From assembly GCF_000003855.2 (NCBI RefSeq), contig NW_003101663.1, forward strand, positions 165,696 through 229,695: a DNA stretch of 64,000 bases. The letters are read 5' to 3'. Position 1 is the stretch's first letter. Every line of letters starts with the position of its first letter. A program made the position numbers and the translations under genes. The notes below the pieces were generated by a model that had not been told where the DNA came from, ran no database searches, and was given only the letters and a program-made list of their open reading frames with translations. Positions 21,971 through 34,313 of the stretch are shown piece after piece. Source of the DNA: Blastomyces gilchristii SLH14081 (lineage: Eukaryota > Ascomycota > Eurotiomycetes > Onygenales > Ajellomycetaceae).

Positions 21971-23302
21971 TTAACCCAACCGACCCCCCCAACTCCCCAA
22001 ATCCCTACAACAGCTCGTCTTCCCCTCCAACTCCTCCATCGCCTTCTCCACCACATCCTCCTCATGCACGCCGCGCACGCGCTCACACTCCACGAAGAAG
22101 ATATACTGCCAGGGCCTGATCTGGCCCGGGCGCGAGACGATGCTGGTGAGGTTCAGGCCGTGGCGGCGGAAGATGGTGAGGGCGTCGACGAGGGCGCCGG
22201 GGGTCTCGTGGTTGATCATGAAAGAGATGAGGGATTTTAGTTTGGTGGGTGGTGCTGCTGTTGTTGTTGTTGTATCTGTACTTGAGGTAGCAGTGGCGGT
22301 GGGATAGAAATCGCCCCCCTCTCCCTCCCCCTCCCTAGTCCTCTCGCTGTTCCGATTCCGCAAGACGAGGAAGCGCGTCGTGTTATCGGCGCGGTCTTCG
22401 ATGTTTGCTGCTAGGATGGAGAGGTTGTGGTGCGTGGCGGCGAAGGAGCTGGCGATCGCGGCTGGGATGCCTTCGCTGTCGTTGCCGGTTGCGTTGTCAC
22501 CACCACCGTTACCACCAGTACCAGGAGTAGGAGTAGGGATAGGGGCAGTGGTGCTACCGTATTTCGCGACGATGCTGGCCGCTCTGGAGGTTGAGGGGGT
22601 GTCTTTTCTCTCGATGCCGCGGAAGTGTTTTGAGAGGAAGACTTCGCACTGGCCCCAGGCTTGGGGGTGGGTATACAGTTTTGAGATGCGCGGGTAGATG
22701 GTTTCGGGATCTATTTTTGTGTGTATATATAAAGATTGTTAGGATGATTCTTTGCGTGGTATAAACTATATATATATATATATATGCGATATGTTCTATG
22801 TACCTGAAGCCGCATCCTCGTTACGGACAAGCAGACAGTGGTGGACGGTTAGATAGTACTCGCCGCACACGACGATGTCATGGTAACGGCCATCGCGGTC
22901 GGCCAGGAGGTCGAGCGTCTGCACGACGGAGCCATTTGTGGAGTTCTCAAAAGGGATGACGGCATAGTCTGCCTCGGTGGATTGGATGGCGGCAAAGGCG
23001 TCGGCGAAGGAGGGTTTAGGGAGCAGAGTGACGGTTCTCGTTGTAGAGGTGGTCGTAGTGGTGGATGTGGGGAAGAGGTCCAGGGCTGCCTGCTCGATGG
23101 GATTTCAATTGATTCAAATCCTCCTTAGTTATCTACTTCTCAAGGGGTGTAGAATAGAAACTTGCGAAATCGAAATGGAATTTGGGTAATGACAAAGAAA
23201 AAGCATATCAAAACGGCTGTATTTCTTGCTGACCTGATGCGAGAATGAAGCCAGCGGGCCGAGGAATGTGACCCGTAGCTCCTTGTGGGGAGACGCGGAC
23301 AT
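21971..23302 (-). CDS. PHA2: Prephenate dehydratase (phenylalanine biosynthesis)
   Basis: Three minus exons, 23302-23234, 23089-22804 and 22710-21971, give 364 residues. The catalytic domain starts LRVTFLGPLASFSHQ-AALDLF and continues ADYAVIPFENSTNGSVVQTLDLL, ISKLYTHPQAWGQCEVFLS and the TRF motif (DNTTRFLVL). The C-terminal ACT domain is SLISFMINHETPGALVDALT with LTSIVSRP, where many homologues have an acidic residue before SRP, so phenylalanine feedback may differ. It converts prephenate to phenylpyruvate. Linker inserts rich in Thr/Pro/Gly and a TTTTT block are lineage-specific. The final exon carries GGT/GGC-rich repeats. Head-to-head with HTD2, 348 bp between start codons. Confidence 0.93.
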
Positions 23303-23650
23303 GGCGCAGTGTTGTAGTTTGTCCCCGTTGATAGAGTGTTGTCCGCTTAATGTGCCTTTTGAATGAAACAATACCGGTATCAATTGGAAATTGCAGAGTC
23401 TTCTTCCGTAGTTGGTGAAAATAGTTACCCCGCTACGCATATCTTGGAGCGCATGGTGGATGTGGTTATTATTTAAATATCTCAAATATTTAAACGATAG
23501 CATCGGAGAAAATCAAAACTCCTCAACAACAATAACTAGTTAATAATTAGCAACCACAACTCCGATGATTGAAAACTATAGCTAGCACCTAGTAGCCAGA
23601 GCTATCTCAAGACTGCTGGCTAGTCCAATTGTCACCAATTCCGACAAACC
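23303..23650. promoter_or_regulatory. Divergent intergenic region PHA2 / HTD2
   Basis: 348 bp between head-to-head start codons. No clear motif recognised. An inverted repeat ATTTAAATATCTCAAATATTTAAA (about 23473-23496) is the only structure I see. Confidence 0.5.
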
Positions 23651-24929
23651 ATGTTGGCCAGTCCGTGTAAGCGGCCATCTATCTCTGCACTGCTACCGCG
23701 CATCATACACTCCCAATCCCGCCGCACCCTCTCCTCCTCCGCCCTCCGCACACAGCTAGACCAACTACCCCAACGCCGCCTCCCGCTCTTCTACGACTAT
23801 CTCACCCCACAGCAATCACATCTCCTCAATCTCTCCCTCACGGGCTTTGTCCCTACCACAGCAACCGCTAACAATGCCCAACTACCACCAACAAGCGCGA
23901 CTACTACAACATCTACCCTCCCATCCTCAGCCCTGAACCCCCCGCCTATGCCTGCCGGTCACCACCTAGTCTACTTCCCACCGCAGGTCCCCACCTCCCA
24001 GCTCCTACCTGATGGCACGGATATATTACATTACCCAGGCCCGCCATTTAACCGGCGGATGTGGGCCGGGGGCTGGGTGCGGTGGCGGTCCAACAACAAC
24101 AACAATAATAATATTAATAATAATAATAATAATGTTAATGATCATAATGCCGCAAAGGCTCCAGGACACAAACCGCTGCTACTAGATGGGCAACGTGCTG
24201 TGTGCATGGAAGGGATTAGAGATGTGTCTGTGAAGGGCAGGGAAGGGGAGGAGAAGGTGTTTGTGAGTGTTGAGAGGCGGGTTGCCGTTGTTGGAGAGGG
24301 GGAGGATGAGGCGGTGATTAAGAGGAGAGTGTGGACGGAGGATGAAGGGGAGTGGGGAGATGCGGTTGTGGTTGAGCGGAGGAATTTGGTATTTATGAGG
24401 GATAGGGACGGGGTTGTGGACGGGGCTGGAAAGGACGGGGGGTTTAGGAAGGTTGTTAAGGGTTCGTCTGGAGGACTTCTTCTTCATCATCTTTCTTTTC
24501 CCTCTTCGACCATGGGCTAACAAAGATTCAACAGCGCCAACAAACCCAGACTTCAGCCATCTTCTCATCCCGTCACGGTCCCTTCTATTCCGCTTTTCAG
24601 CCCTCACTTTCAACGCGCACTCCATCCACCTGGATCCCAGCTACGCACGAGATGTCGAGGGGTACCCGGACGTACTAGTCCACGGCCCGCTTACTCTCAC
24701 TCTAATACTTACGGCATTCCAGAACCACATATCTGACATCTCCGCTGGACAGGCGGTAATTGGGAGCATTGAGTATCGGAATCTGGCACCGTTGTTCGTG
24801 GAGCGGGAGATGAGGATATGTGCTAAGCAGAAAGGTAACGGGGGGAGTGCTGGCGCTGGACCATGGGATATATGGGTTGAGGGGCCTGAAGGGGGATTGA
24901 CAGTTAAGGGAACTGTGCATGTACTATAA
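23651..24929 (+). CDS. HTD2: Mitochondrial 3-hydroxyacyl-thioester dehydratase, HTD2-like
   Basis: Two exons, 23651-24461 and 24535-24929, with a GTTCGT donor and CAACAG acceptor, give 401 residues. The N-terminus is basic and Ser/Arg-rich (KRPSISALLPRIIHSQSRRT), like a mitochondrial presequence. Then come an N-terminal half (PAGHHLVYFPPQ, LHYPGPPFNRRMWAGGWVRW) and a C-terminal hot-dog half (RFSALTFNAHSIHLDPSYA, EGYPDVLVHGPL). The HTD2 family dehydrates 3-hydroxyacyl-ACP in mitochondrial type II fatty-acid synthesis, needed for lipoate. An Asn run encoded by (AAT/AAC)n at 24091-24136 interrupts the first half. The splice junction VVK-APTNPDFSHLL matches the family. Confidence 0.88.
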
Positions 24930-26138
24930 CAATGCAGAACTGATGAAGGAAATTGGGGTTGAAGAACAGCATAACCTCATAGAGGCATTCTCAAGTTGGT
25001 CCAAAGGTTGCAACAATCCCAGGATCAATTTGGACTTTTATTATAACTAATGATACGTAGCTGTCTCACCTCCATCGCATTGGGCGCCATCACGCGACAC
25101 AATAGGGACCGCATTGCGGGGGCTTCTGGGGGATTACTTCTTGGAGAACCTGGTTCCTCTCCCCTTGGGTCTTCCACAGCCAGTTTTACCAGAGGAACCT
25201 CAGCCTGACTCACTCGGTGAATGCTGGCAGACCGACGCGCTGAGTAGGCCCACACACCTACGGGTAACCAACAAAGCGCCCTGGGCAGCTAAAAAGGGAT
25301 GAGCAGACGCTAGATTGTGAAAGGTGTGACTAACCCGGAGGAACCAGGCGAGACAGTTTTATATTGAAGGTTGCCCGCAAAATGCCCAAGAGGCGTTTTC
25401 CACGGGAAGCCGAATCGAAGGCAAATTCAAGCTCCCAGAGACGGCCGTGGGAAAGTTAAATGTGAGAAGTCGTCCCTGTCTCCCGAATATACATAGTAGG
25501 ACACAAATGTATGTTCCGATTGGATGTGAGCATAAGTAAAGTAAGCTGACCCTCGCTCTATGTTAGCTTCCCACAAAGCTGAAATGGCGGACGGTGTTAT
25601 ATGTGATGGCCTTGGTCATATTTGCTGAATTAATAATGGGCTATCTGGGGGTGAAATGGCGGTAAATTTTGTTCACGTAAGTAGGAGATCAGAGCTGGTC
25701 GAGTAGGCTCAACAAACAGTCGTTACGTGCTGATGGGACTACATCGTTGATAGTTGAATAGGGCAAATGGAAGTACCAGTTAACCTGTCAAGTAGCTAGA
25801 TACCTTTCGGTTCTACAAATAACTTATTTAATAATAACCTGGAAGATTCTTCGCAGGATGTCGTGGCCGGTAATTAACTTGATGTCACGGAAAGATGCCG
25901 GGAATTTAGGGCTCCACAGATCACGGGATGCTAGGCAGCTTCTGCGGCGAAACAATTCACCGGCGACGCTTACCAAACCTAGCTAGCTCAGTTGCAGCGA
26001 GAGCAAAACTATTTAAACTCGTAGAGGACACAACTCCCTCCAAAAAGATTCTTTCCCTTCAATTTCTTTTCTCTGCTCACGACAATGTGAATGTGAACGG
26101 AACCTGCATTTCTGACATTTTAACACCACACTTAGAAG
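24930..26138. other. Intergenic, 1.2 kb, derlin 5' side
   Basis: Short frames only (e.g. 25928-26173, which is the derlin leader). No RNA gene or repeat seen. Confidence 0.5.
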
Positions 26139-27675
26139 ATGGATGTTTTCTGGAGTGCACCGCCTGTGATTAGGTAAAGGAACCCACCCCCCAAGAACCT
26201 ACCTTTCTCGGCGCTCGCGGCTCGCGTTTTGTATACAATAATACTGATGGCTCCTCCCATACACATAGGACGATCACTGCGGCCGCATTTATTGAGTCTC
26301 TGCTCGTTTATGGCGGTCTTCTCAGTCCAGTTAGGATCTTTTACCACCATTCCTTTATTTTCAAGATCTTTCCCGAGGTCTGGAGACTAGTCACCTCATT
26401 TCTTCTGACAGACTCGGACCTGAACTTTATCTTCGATCTTTACTTTAGTAGGGTCTCTTGTTTTGGTTTTGATTCACTTTGCGCCATGAGAGGCGACAAT
26501 GCTTGTTTTCATGGTGGAAACGGAAAAAGAAAAAAAATGCGGCCTCGACGCCCACTATCCTCACTAACAACTTTACTCTACGTCAACAGTGTATAAATAT
26601 GGCAGCGGTCTGGAAAGAGACTCGCCACGCTTTTCTATCCCTGGCGACTTTTTCACTTATGTTGTTTTCGTAGGCACAGTGATTCTGGTAAGTACCTTCT
26701 GTTTGCCTGGTTTCACTTTTACTTCTCTTATCTTTCCATGCCCTCCGCATATCTGCCCGCCCAGCCAATTCTAGCTGAAGCGGTTCCTGGTCGTGAGGAA
26801 GATTACCCCTACATCTCGTGCAGACCAATCATTCGCAATCAATCCTTTTATGGACTGTATGCGGTGTAGGCATGGTGGGATTATCTGATGCGTAACCAGC
26901 TAGAATATTTCTGTTTCTCGCATGGTGGTTGTGGGTTCCTACATTTCCCTCTTGAAATTAATCCTTTTATTTCGTATCCTTATATAAACTTATCAGCGTC
27001 TTTCTTGTGTCTTCATTTATGTTCTATACACTGTTATTTCTACACCTCTCGTGATATTACTAGTACTTTAAGAATATAGAAGAGAGGCTGACCGGCCCGA
27101 ATAGTTTACTGCAGGTGGCCTCGTAGGCGCCGGGATTTTCACTCAAGGTACGAGTTTGGAAGAACACCAACCTATGCATATGAGAATGATTGTACTCTAT
27201 AAACACTTAAAAAAGAAGTAATCTTCGAATCTAACCCCGCCCTATCAACCCAGCCCTAATAATCGCCTTCATGTACACCCACGGCCAAGCCAACGCCGGC
27301 AAAAAGGAAAACTTTTATGTCGTCCAAATCCCCGTCGAGATGCTCCCCTGGGCCACCCTGGCCCTTAGATTGGTGATTAGGGGCCCGCATGCAGCATGGA
27401 CAGCAGCATGCGGTCTCGTAGCCGCTCATCTGTACGAGTTCCTCACCCGCATCTACCCCACCTATGGCCGTGGAAGACAGTTTATATGGACGCCCGTGTT
27501 TGTGAAGAGATGGTTTGGGGCCCATCACATTAACCAGACTCATCGCGCGTACGGTGTGGCATACCACCCTGGTGATAGGGAGACACGGGAGGCGGCGAAG
27601 GCGTCCGGGTCGGGGAGTGGTTGGTTCTCTAGCGATTCTTGGAGTGGGAGGGGTGTCGGCCGGAGACTTGGGTGA
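26139..27675 (+). CDS. Derlin (Der1/Dfm1 family) ER membrane protein
   Basis: Five exons: 26139-26173, 26269-26447, 26590-26687, 27105-27147 and 27254-27675, giving 258 residues, all phases closing. Conserved stretches cross each junction: MDVFWSAPPVIR-TITAAAFIES, FDLYF-MYKYGSGLE, FVGTVIL-FTAGGLVG, and GIFTQ-ALIIAFMYTHG. The PGDFFTYVVFVG and AAHLYEFLTRIYPTYG blocks are typical of the family, with about five or six membrane segments. The tail ends RGVGRRLG. Derlins are rhomboid pseudoproteases that help move misfolded proteins out of the ER for degradation with the Hrd1 ligase and Cdc48. Intron 3 is long (417 nt) and the coding sequence is highly fragmented, so single-frame scanning misses it. 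Confidence 0.9.
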
Positions 27676-28127
27676 TATTTTATTTTACTGTGTCCATCTT
27701 GCTTTTAATTTGCAGCATTTATAGAACGAGATACACGGATGATTGAAGGTTTAAGGATATATATGGTTACTCACTGGAATTGCAATTATTATGAGCATGC
27801 GTAACGTGCGATATGAATTGATCCCATTTCTTCCATCATTCGCATTCGTCCTGCGAAGTCAAACTGTATCCATGGATTGAATATTTCATCACGTGATATA
27901 ATCCAACAATTTCCACGCTAAATCACTTTTGTGCGCCAGAGCTTTTCCTTCGCCCAAAAAAATAAAAATCGACTTACTTTGGACGCACTGCAAAATTGGC
28001 TGGGCAAACCCGATACAAGAGTCGACTTCTCTCCACCTGAGCAAGAGTAGACCGTCGGGACTACGTCTATTATCAACCTTTTTGTCTGCAATCCGGTTTT
28101 GGTCAAATCTTTGCAATCAATTCCAAA
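27676..28127. promoter_or_regulatory. CBF5 upstream region with CACGTG
   Basis: 452 bp between the derlin 3' end and CBF5. A CACGTG palindrome (ATCACGTGAT, core 27890-27895) lies about 235 bp before the CBF5 start. No telobox was seen nearby. Confidence 0.5.
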
Positions 28128-29934
28128 ATGACCACAGACGCAGGAAAAATGGACGTCGACTTCGCCATCAAGCCCGAGGCCGTTACGCCCGCCATCCCGA
28201 CATCAGAGTGGCCGTTGTTGTTGAAGAACTATGATAAACGTATGTCCCTTGTGTCTATAAATATGAAATATATACATACTCAATATTTTCTTTCCCCCTC
28301 GGGCATTTGTTGTGGAATTTTAGTTGGAAGGAAACTGACCGCTTGGAAAATTATACAGTGCTCGTCCGAACCGGTCACTTCACTCCCATCCCGGCTGGTT
28401 GCACGCCCCTGAAGCGCGACCTGAAATCATATATTAGTTCTGGTGTCATTAACCTGGACAAGCCGTCGAATCCATCCAGTCATGAGGTTGTGGCATGGAT
28501 GAAGAGGATATTGAGGTTCGTTTTTACCTGCTCGTTTTACCTCGAGATGGGGAGGCGAAATGCGAAAAATAAAGCAAGGCGTAAAATTGACAACCTGGAT
28601 TTTAATTCCACAGAGTTGAGAAAACCGGTCACAGCGGAACCCTCGACCCAAAGGTCACAGGGTGCCTAATTGTCTGTATCGACCGTGCGACGCGCCTCGT
28701 CAAATCCCAGCAAGGCGCCGGAAAGGAGTACGTGTGTGTGATCCGTCTGCACGATAAGATCCCCGGCGGAGAAGCGCAGTTTGCCCGCGCCCTCGAGACC
28801 CTCACGGGCGCCCTTTTCCAACGCCCGCCCTTGATCTCCGCTGTCAAACGCCAGCTGCGTATCCGCACGATCCACGAAAGCAAGCTATATGAGTTCGACA
28901 ACGATAGGCATCTGGGCGTGTTCTGGGTGAGCTGTGAGGCGGGTACCTATATTCGGACGCTTTGTGTGCATCTAGGACTGTTGCTGGGTGTTGGTGCGCA
29001 TATGCAGGAGCTGCGGCGAGTAAGGAGTGGAGCGATGGATGAGAAGGATGGGATGGTGACGCTGCATGATGTGCTTGATGCACAGTGGATGATGGATAAT
29101 AACCGTGACGAATCGTATCTGCGACGGGTTATCCGGCCGCTGGAGAGCTTGCTTACCTCGTACAAGCGCATTGTAGTTAAGGATAGCGCTGTTAATGCCG
29201 TTTGCTATGGTGCTAAGCTTATGATTCCTGGATTGTTGCGGTTTGGTAAGTGGTCATATGGTGGTGTCTTTTTCAAAGATATCAAATTTGCGTGGGAATT
29301 TGAAGCTGATAAACTTTTTCCCTATAGAGGCGGGAATTGAAATCCACGAAGAAGTAGTCCTCATGACTACCAAGGGTGAGGCTATTGCCATCGCAATCGC
29401 CCAAATGTCGACCGTCGAACTTTCGACGTGCGATCACGGTGTCGTGGCCAAAGTGAAGCGTTGTATCATGGAGCGTGATCTCTACCCGCGCAAATGGGGT
29501 CTAGGTCCGGTTGCATTGGAAAAGAAGAAGCTCAAGTCTGATGGCAAACTTGATGTTAGTCTCATTTCCTTTTCCTACGTCCACCTTGACGACTTATACT
29601 AACTATTGTCTAGAAATATGGCCGACCAAACGAGAAAACTCCCGCGAAATGGAACGCTGAGTACAAGGATTTCAACGCCCCATTAGCTAGTGCTGCAGGA
29701 GATTCTTCTGCTGCTCCTGCTGCCGCCAAGGAATCCGCCCCAGCTCCTCAAGTAAATGGAAGCTCGCCGGCCGCGGAAGAAGATGACGAGAAGAAGCGGA
29801 AGCGACGCGAGGGCGAGACTGCCGAGGAGCGGGCCGAACGAAAACGCAGAAAGAAGGAGAAGAAGGAGAAGAAGGAAAAGAAAGAAAGAAGAAAATCGAA
29901 ACAAGCGGCAAAGAGCGACGATGAGAGCGAGTAA
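28128..29934 (+). CDS. CBF5: Cbf5/dyskerin, H/ACA snoRNP pseudouridine synthase
   Basis: Five exons: 28128-28239, 28359-28515, 28614-29245, 29328-29554 and 29614-29934, giving 482 residues. N-terminal dyskerin-like region: [24 protein letters not shown]. TruB catalytic domain: [16 protein letters not shown] with catalytic Asp (about residue 101), then [20 protein letters not shown] and [18 protein letters not shown] domain: [20 protein letters not shown] with [12 protein letters not shown]. The lysine/glutamate-rich tail ([16 protein letters not shown]) is the usual KKE/D nucleolar tail. Cbf5 makes pseudouridine in rRNA and snRNA guided by H/ACA RNAs with Nop10, Nhp2 and Gar1. The splices restore KNYDKLL, RVEKTGH, RFEAG and KLDKYGRP. 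Confidence 0.97.
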
Positions 29935-30684
29935 AATGGAGCATGTGAAAAGGAAAGAAAGGATTGTGTCTTGAAGCGGCTTATTACTATTTTCCCCTCC
30001 AAACCGATGCTGCTCTCGACACTGACTCGTTATTTTCCTTTTTATTTGATTTTCTTGTATCATATTCGTTTGCTCTGCTCCCTTGCTTAAGTTCTTTGCC
30101 TTTCTGGCCTGTTGTTTTGTCTATTTACATTTTTCTTCGCGGAGTTTTTGGGAAAAACTGGAGTTCTGTTTCCTGTTGTCAATTTTTTCTTGTTATCTTC
30201 CTGTGAATGTGTTCTGCGAAATGCGATAATTTCTCCAAGGAGTCTACGTGTGAGTGTGTTCAATGTATGTATGTTTGTGTCATCTATTCCATGGCTGGTT
30301 ATCAGTTTTTGTATTTGGAAATACAAAGAACCAGCTTTATTTCTTGCATATCTCAATATGATGAATGTTATTATCTCTGAATGAAGAGCCTCTCTCCGTT
30401 TTGCATTCTGTAATGCGTAACATCAACTAGCAATCGGGGATAATCCAGTGACCCAGCTTGCATGGTCACATGTCCCGTCCTCACCTGGGCAAGTTCTCCA
30501 ACAAACGTCATTCCATCTCCACCTCCACCTCCGCTGCTGCCACAATGCAAAACAACAAGCGATATCCGATTTACAGATAATATCCGGCATCCCAGCAGCT
30601 ACAGAAGGAGAAACTCTACCCTCTCTAATTTAACTTCGCCGCAATCGCCCCACGCCCACGCCCGCGGCCACTTCCCCGCCCCTC
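29935..30684. other. Intergenic between CBF5 and FYV10
   Basis: T-rich CBF5 3' flank and the FYV10 leader. No gene seen. Confidence 0.5.
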
Positions 30685-32144
30685 ATGGCTGCGGAGCTTA
30701 CCTCCATCAAGCTCAACCCAGAGAGCCACCTGCTCCTGGTATATATTAACTCCCGCGACTGCATACTTTACAAAAGTTCCAACATAACTAACAAAAGGAA
30801 ATAATAAACTACAGGACCAACCTCTCCTCCGCCTCCCTCACGAACTCGCTCGCCGCAACTTCAAATCTGTCCAACGTATCGTCGAGCGGGAACGAGACTA
30901 TGTCCTCCCATACCTCAAAGAAACAGCCAACGCCTCCCTCTCCGGCAGCCAAGATGCCACCCAAACCCTCTCCGCTCTCGACACCATGATAAACCGCATG
31001 CAGGGCCTAAAGCGGAAAATGGAGGCCTTGCAGGACGAGGAGAAGAAGATCCTGACGCAGTCGCGGAAGCGCATCCAGCATCTTGAAGACCTGTATAAGA
31101 TCCCAAGCCTGGCAGATGTCAAGTATGAGGAGTGGTCGCGAATACGGTTGAACTGGCTATTGGTGGACTATATGCTGCGGTCTGGGTATGTGGATAGCGC
31201 AAGGCAGTTAGCGGCTGAGAAGGGGATTGAGGACCTGGTGGATTTGAGCGTGTTTGTGCAGTGTCAGCGGATTGCGGAGAGTTTGGGGCGAGGAGAGACT
31301 AAGGAGGCGTTGACGTGGTGTGGGGAGAATAAAGTAGGGTTAAAGAAGATTCAGGTATATTTTTCTCTTCGTCATATTTTCGTTGTCGCTAGCATGCACT
31401 CTAGATTGACTTGATGATTAACGGGCGTTTTTGCAGAGTAATCTTGAGTTCGAGCTACGATTACAACAGTACATTGAGATGGTGCGGGCGGGTGATAAAG
31501 CTGAAGCGAGACAACATGCCAAAAGGTACTTGTCACCGCATAGCGAGACTCAGGCGAAGGATATTCGACGTGCAGCTGGTCTCCTCGTGTTCTCCCCTGA
31601 CACAGAAGCGGCACCTTATAAGGTCAGTCTGGAGGAGGAAGAAATTGCATGAACAGCCCCTAATCTCCACCATCAAGGTTTGAAGGTAAAATAAACTAAC
31701 CCATCCGTCTAGGATATGTACTCATCATCCCGCTGGCAATACCTCTCAGACCTCTTTATCCGAACCCACCACGACCTCCTCGCACTCTCTTCCCGCCCAC
31801 TTCTCCAGATAGCCCTGTCGGCGGGCCTCTCCGCGCTCAAGACACCATCCTGCCATTCCGCCTACGCATCTTCTAGCTCCAATCCCAATTCCATAACCAC
31901 ATCCGTGTGCCCGATATGTTCGACTGAATTAAACGAGCTGGCGCGCCACATGCCGTACGCGCATCATACCAAAAGTTATGTTGAGAATGATCCCATGGTC
32001 TTACCAAATGGACGTATCTACGGGCGCCAAAGGTTACTGGATATGTGTAAGAAGTCAGGCTTTGTGGCACCGGGGAAGATCAAGGATCCGACGACGGGTG
32101 AGGAGTTTGACGAGAAGGACATGAAGAAGGTTTATATTTCATAG
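30685..32144 (+). CDS. FYV10: Fyv10/Gid9 (MAEA) subunit of the GID/CTLH E3 ubiquitin ligase
   Basis: Four exons: 30685-30738, 30815-31354, 31437-31622 and 31713-32144, giving 403 residues. An N-terminal coiled region (INRMQGLKRKMEALQDEEKK) precedes a LisH-like segment (RIRLNWLLVDYMLRSGYVDS). The CTLH/CRA part follows ([36 protein letters not shown]). The C-terminal RING-like Gid end is CPICSTELNELARHMPYAHH and ends YGRQRLLDMCKKSG...DEKDMKKVYIS. Together with Gid2 it forms the catalytic RING pair that degrades gluconeogenic enzymes on glucose return. A Ser/Asn-rich insert just before the RING (SSSSNPNSIT) is lineage-specific. Confidence 0.94.
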
Positions 32145-32453
32145 CATTTTTTGATTTTATATATTCTTTAAGAATTCTGCTTTTTTTACCCGTCCATGGC
32201 GTTTTAAGGGAGGGATGGCTGGGAAGGAATGGGATTTCCCCTCTATTTGGAGTTTCACTTATCGCACATATCTCAATACTAGGCACATACTTTTAATAGT
32301 TGCTATCATTACATATTTCTACATATATATATAACATCATCGAAGTTATAATTCCCACCATCGCTTCGAAGGCATAGTCATTTCCGGAGATTCTTCACCA
32401 AAAATAATATACACCAACATTAAAACCATAACGGCCCAAAGAGCTGAACCCGC
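32145..32453. other. Short convergent gap FYV10 / BMT5
   Basis: 309 bp of 3' flanks, AT-rich, no feature seen. Confidence 0.5.
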
Positions 32454-34313
32454 TTAATCACTATCATCATCGCTATTCTCCCCACCTCTCCCCTTACCCC
32501 CTTTCTTACTTTTCTTCCCGCCAGCAGCACCCGCTCCCCCAACTCCCTCAGCCCCCCTCTTCTCAAAAACATACATCCTCGCCTCCCTATCTTCTCCCCT
32601 CCACCCACCCCTCCCAGGACCACCATTCCGCTTCTCGATCTCGCCAATCGTACGCGCATGCGAGTAACCAGGATAACTAGCCCAGGGAAACCGGAAGCTA
32701 GTAACGACACGCAAGCCCGCATGGCGCGCCAAGTCGCGGATATTCCAGAGCGTATAAGGTTCCCCTTCGAAGAGGGAGACGAGGATTTGACCTGGGGTTG
32801 TGCGTGGGTGTTGTTTCTCTTCCTTCTCAATATCACTGCCGGTGCTAGGTTCGGAATGGGAGTCAGGCCAGTCATCATCGTCATCGTCACACTCATCTCC
32901 ATCCCCATCATCCCCGTCCTGGGAAGTAGTGGGCAGCACCACCGGCTCTGAAAGGAGCGGTATGCACGCTTTAAAGAACGAGACGAGTAGCTCTTGGTTC
33001 GCGCGTACCTGCCGGTTTACATCTGTACTCAAGCCGCCGACGTGAGGGAAGTTGAAGCAGATTATGTCCCAGGGACCGCCGCGGCCGGTATGTTGCTGGT
33101 GGTTTTGATGTTGGGGGGAATTAATAGCGTCCTTCCATGGACGGTGATTTTTGTTTTTGCCAGCGGGCAAGGGAGCGGTGGCGCGAGGGAATCCGTTGCG
33201 TATAGCCTGGCCTCCGCCGGCAGGTCCGGAGCCTAGTTTACGGGCATCGATGGAGAAGAGGACTTTCGGGACCTGGTTCTTGGCATCTTGTGTCTCTGGG
33301 CGCTTTTCTATATCTTGAGTTTTCGGATTCAGATTCTCATCCTTCGCGTCCCGCTCCTCCCTTTCCTCGTTATTGCGATCGTCACTTTCAAAACCTTCAA
33401 TCTGTTCCCTCTTTCGTTTCAAGATTTTAGACGGCGACGAAGACGTTTCTGAACCACGCGAACATAGCTTCTCAATATGCAACTTTGCCTGTGGATATTT
33501 CTCATAAAGTGCCTGCTCAGCATCGTAGCTGGTGGCAAGCAGATTTTTGCAGCCGTAATGCACCGCAAGAGACAGGGCAAATGAGAAATCTCCTGTTTTG
33601 GGATGTTAGATATTATTGTCCCTTCAGGCTTGTTTGGAATGGTATATTCGCTGAGGGGAAATATATAAGTACATATATGTACATACATATCAAGCATGCA
33701 GATGACAGCACAGAAAAGATATAGGAACGTAGATGTAAAATCCAGAGAGTTGAAACAGGAACAAAAATAGGATAGGATGTAAAGAACGGTGCGCCTCCAG
33801 GTGTTGTGCGCAGTGATAGGAATGATACATGCTTGTTTCCCCCAATAGTTTCGAAATATTAGAATACCAGGAGTTTCATACATTTTTTTACTTTTGGGAT
33901 AAGTTTCCCTCTGCTTCACGCAGAAACAGCATAAAGAAATCGTTCTGAGCTGTCTGACTGATATCTGCAAGTAGACGCTCGAGAAAAAAAGAAAAAAAAA
34001 AGCCCTAACCTTCTCCAACCAACAAAATCCGATCTCGCTTCTGAAATGGAATTGTCGGAGGCCGACTCTGTGCATTTGCATTTGCATTTGCATTCGCATT
34101 CTTCGAGTTTGGTTTCTCCTTTGCACTCCCGCTCCCCTGGGCATCTTTGAAAGCCGGTGCAGACGTTGAAACTCTCGAGAAGCTTTTCATTTTCTTATGC
34201 CCACCGGGGCCAGCACCACCAGCTCTTGAATTGACAGCAGCTGTAGAACTTCTACTTTTGTGTCTATCAAGGTGGTGGAAGTTGGTGATGCGTGGCTTTT
34301 TGGACTTGCCCAT
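32454..34313 (-). CDS. BMT5: Bmt5, 25S rRNA uridine-N3 methyltransferase (DUF2431)
   Basis: Two minus exons, 34313-34010 and 33592-32454, give 480 residues. The 417-nt intron separates the SAM motif: RILLVGEG-DFSFALSLAVHYG is rebuilt exactly by the splice. Other DUF2431 marks are NLLATSYDAEQALYEKYPQA, the catalytic-site region GPWDIICFNFPHVGGLSTDV, and VRANQELLVSFFKAC. Bmt5 makes m3U2634 on 25S rRNA in the nucleolus. The N-terminus carries an NANANANANA repeat (TTTGCA hexanucleotide in DNA, 34075-34097 region). A long charged insert (about residues 160-240) and an Asp run (CDDDDDD) are low-complexity. With BMT2 and CBF5 it makes three rRNA-modification genes within 22 kb. Confidence 0.93.

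Noticed and set aside
33419..34144. 241-codon minus-strand ORF overlapping BMT5
   Set aside because: It runs through the BMT5 intron and both exons in the wrong frame; the spliced BMT5 model explains the region.
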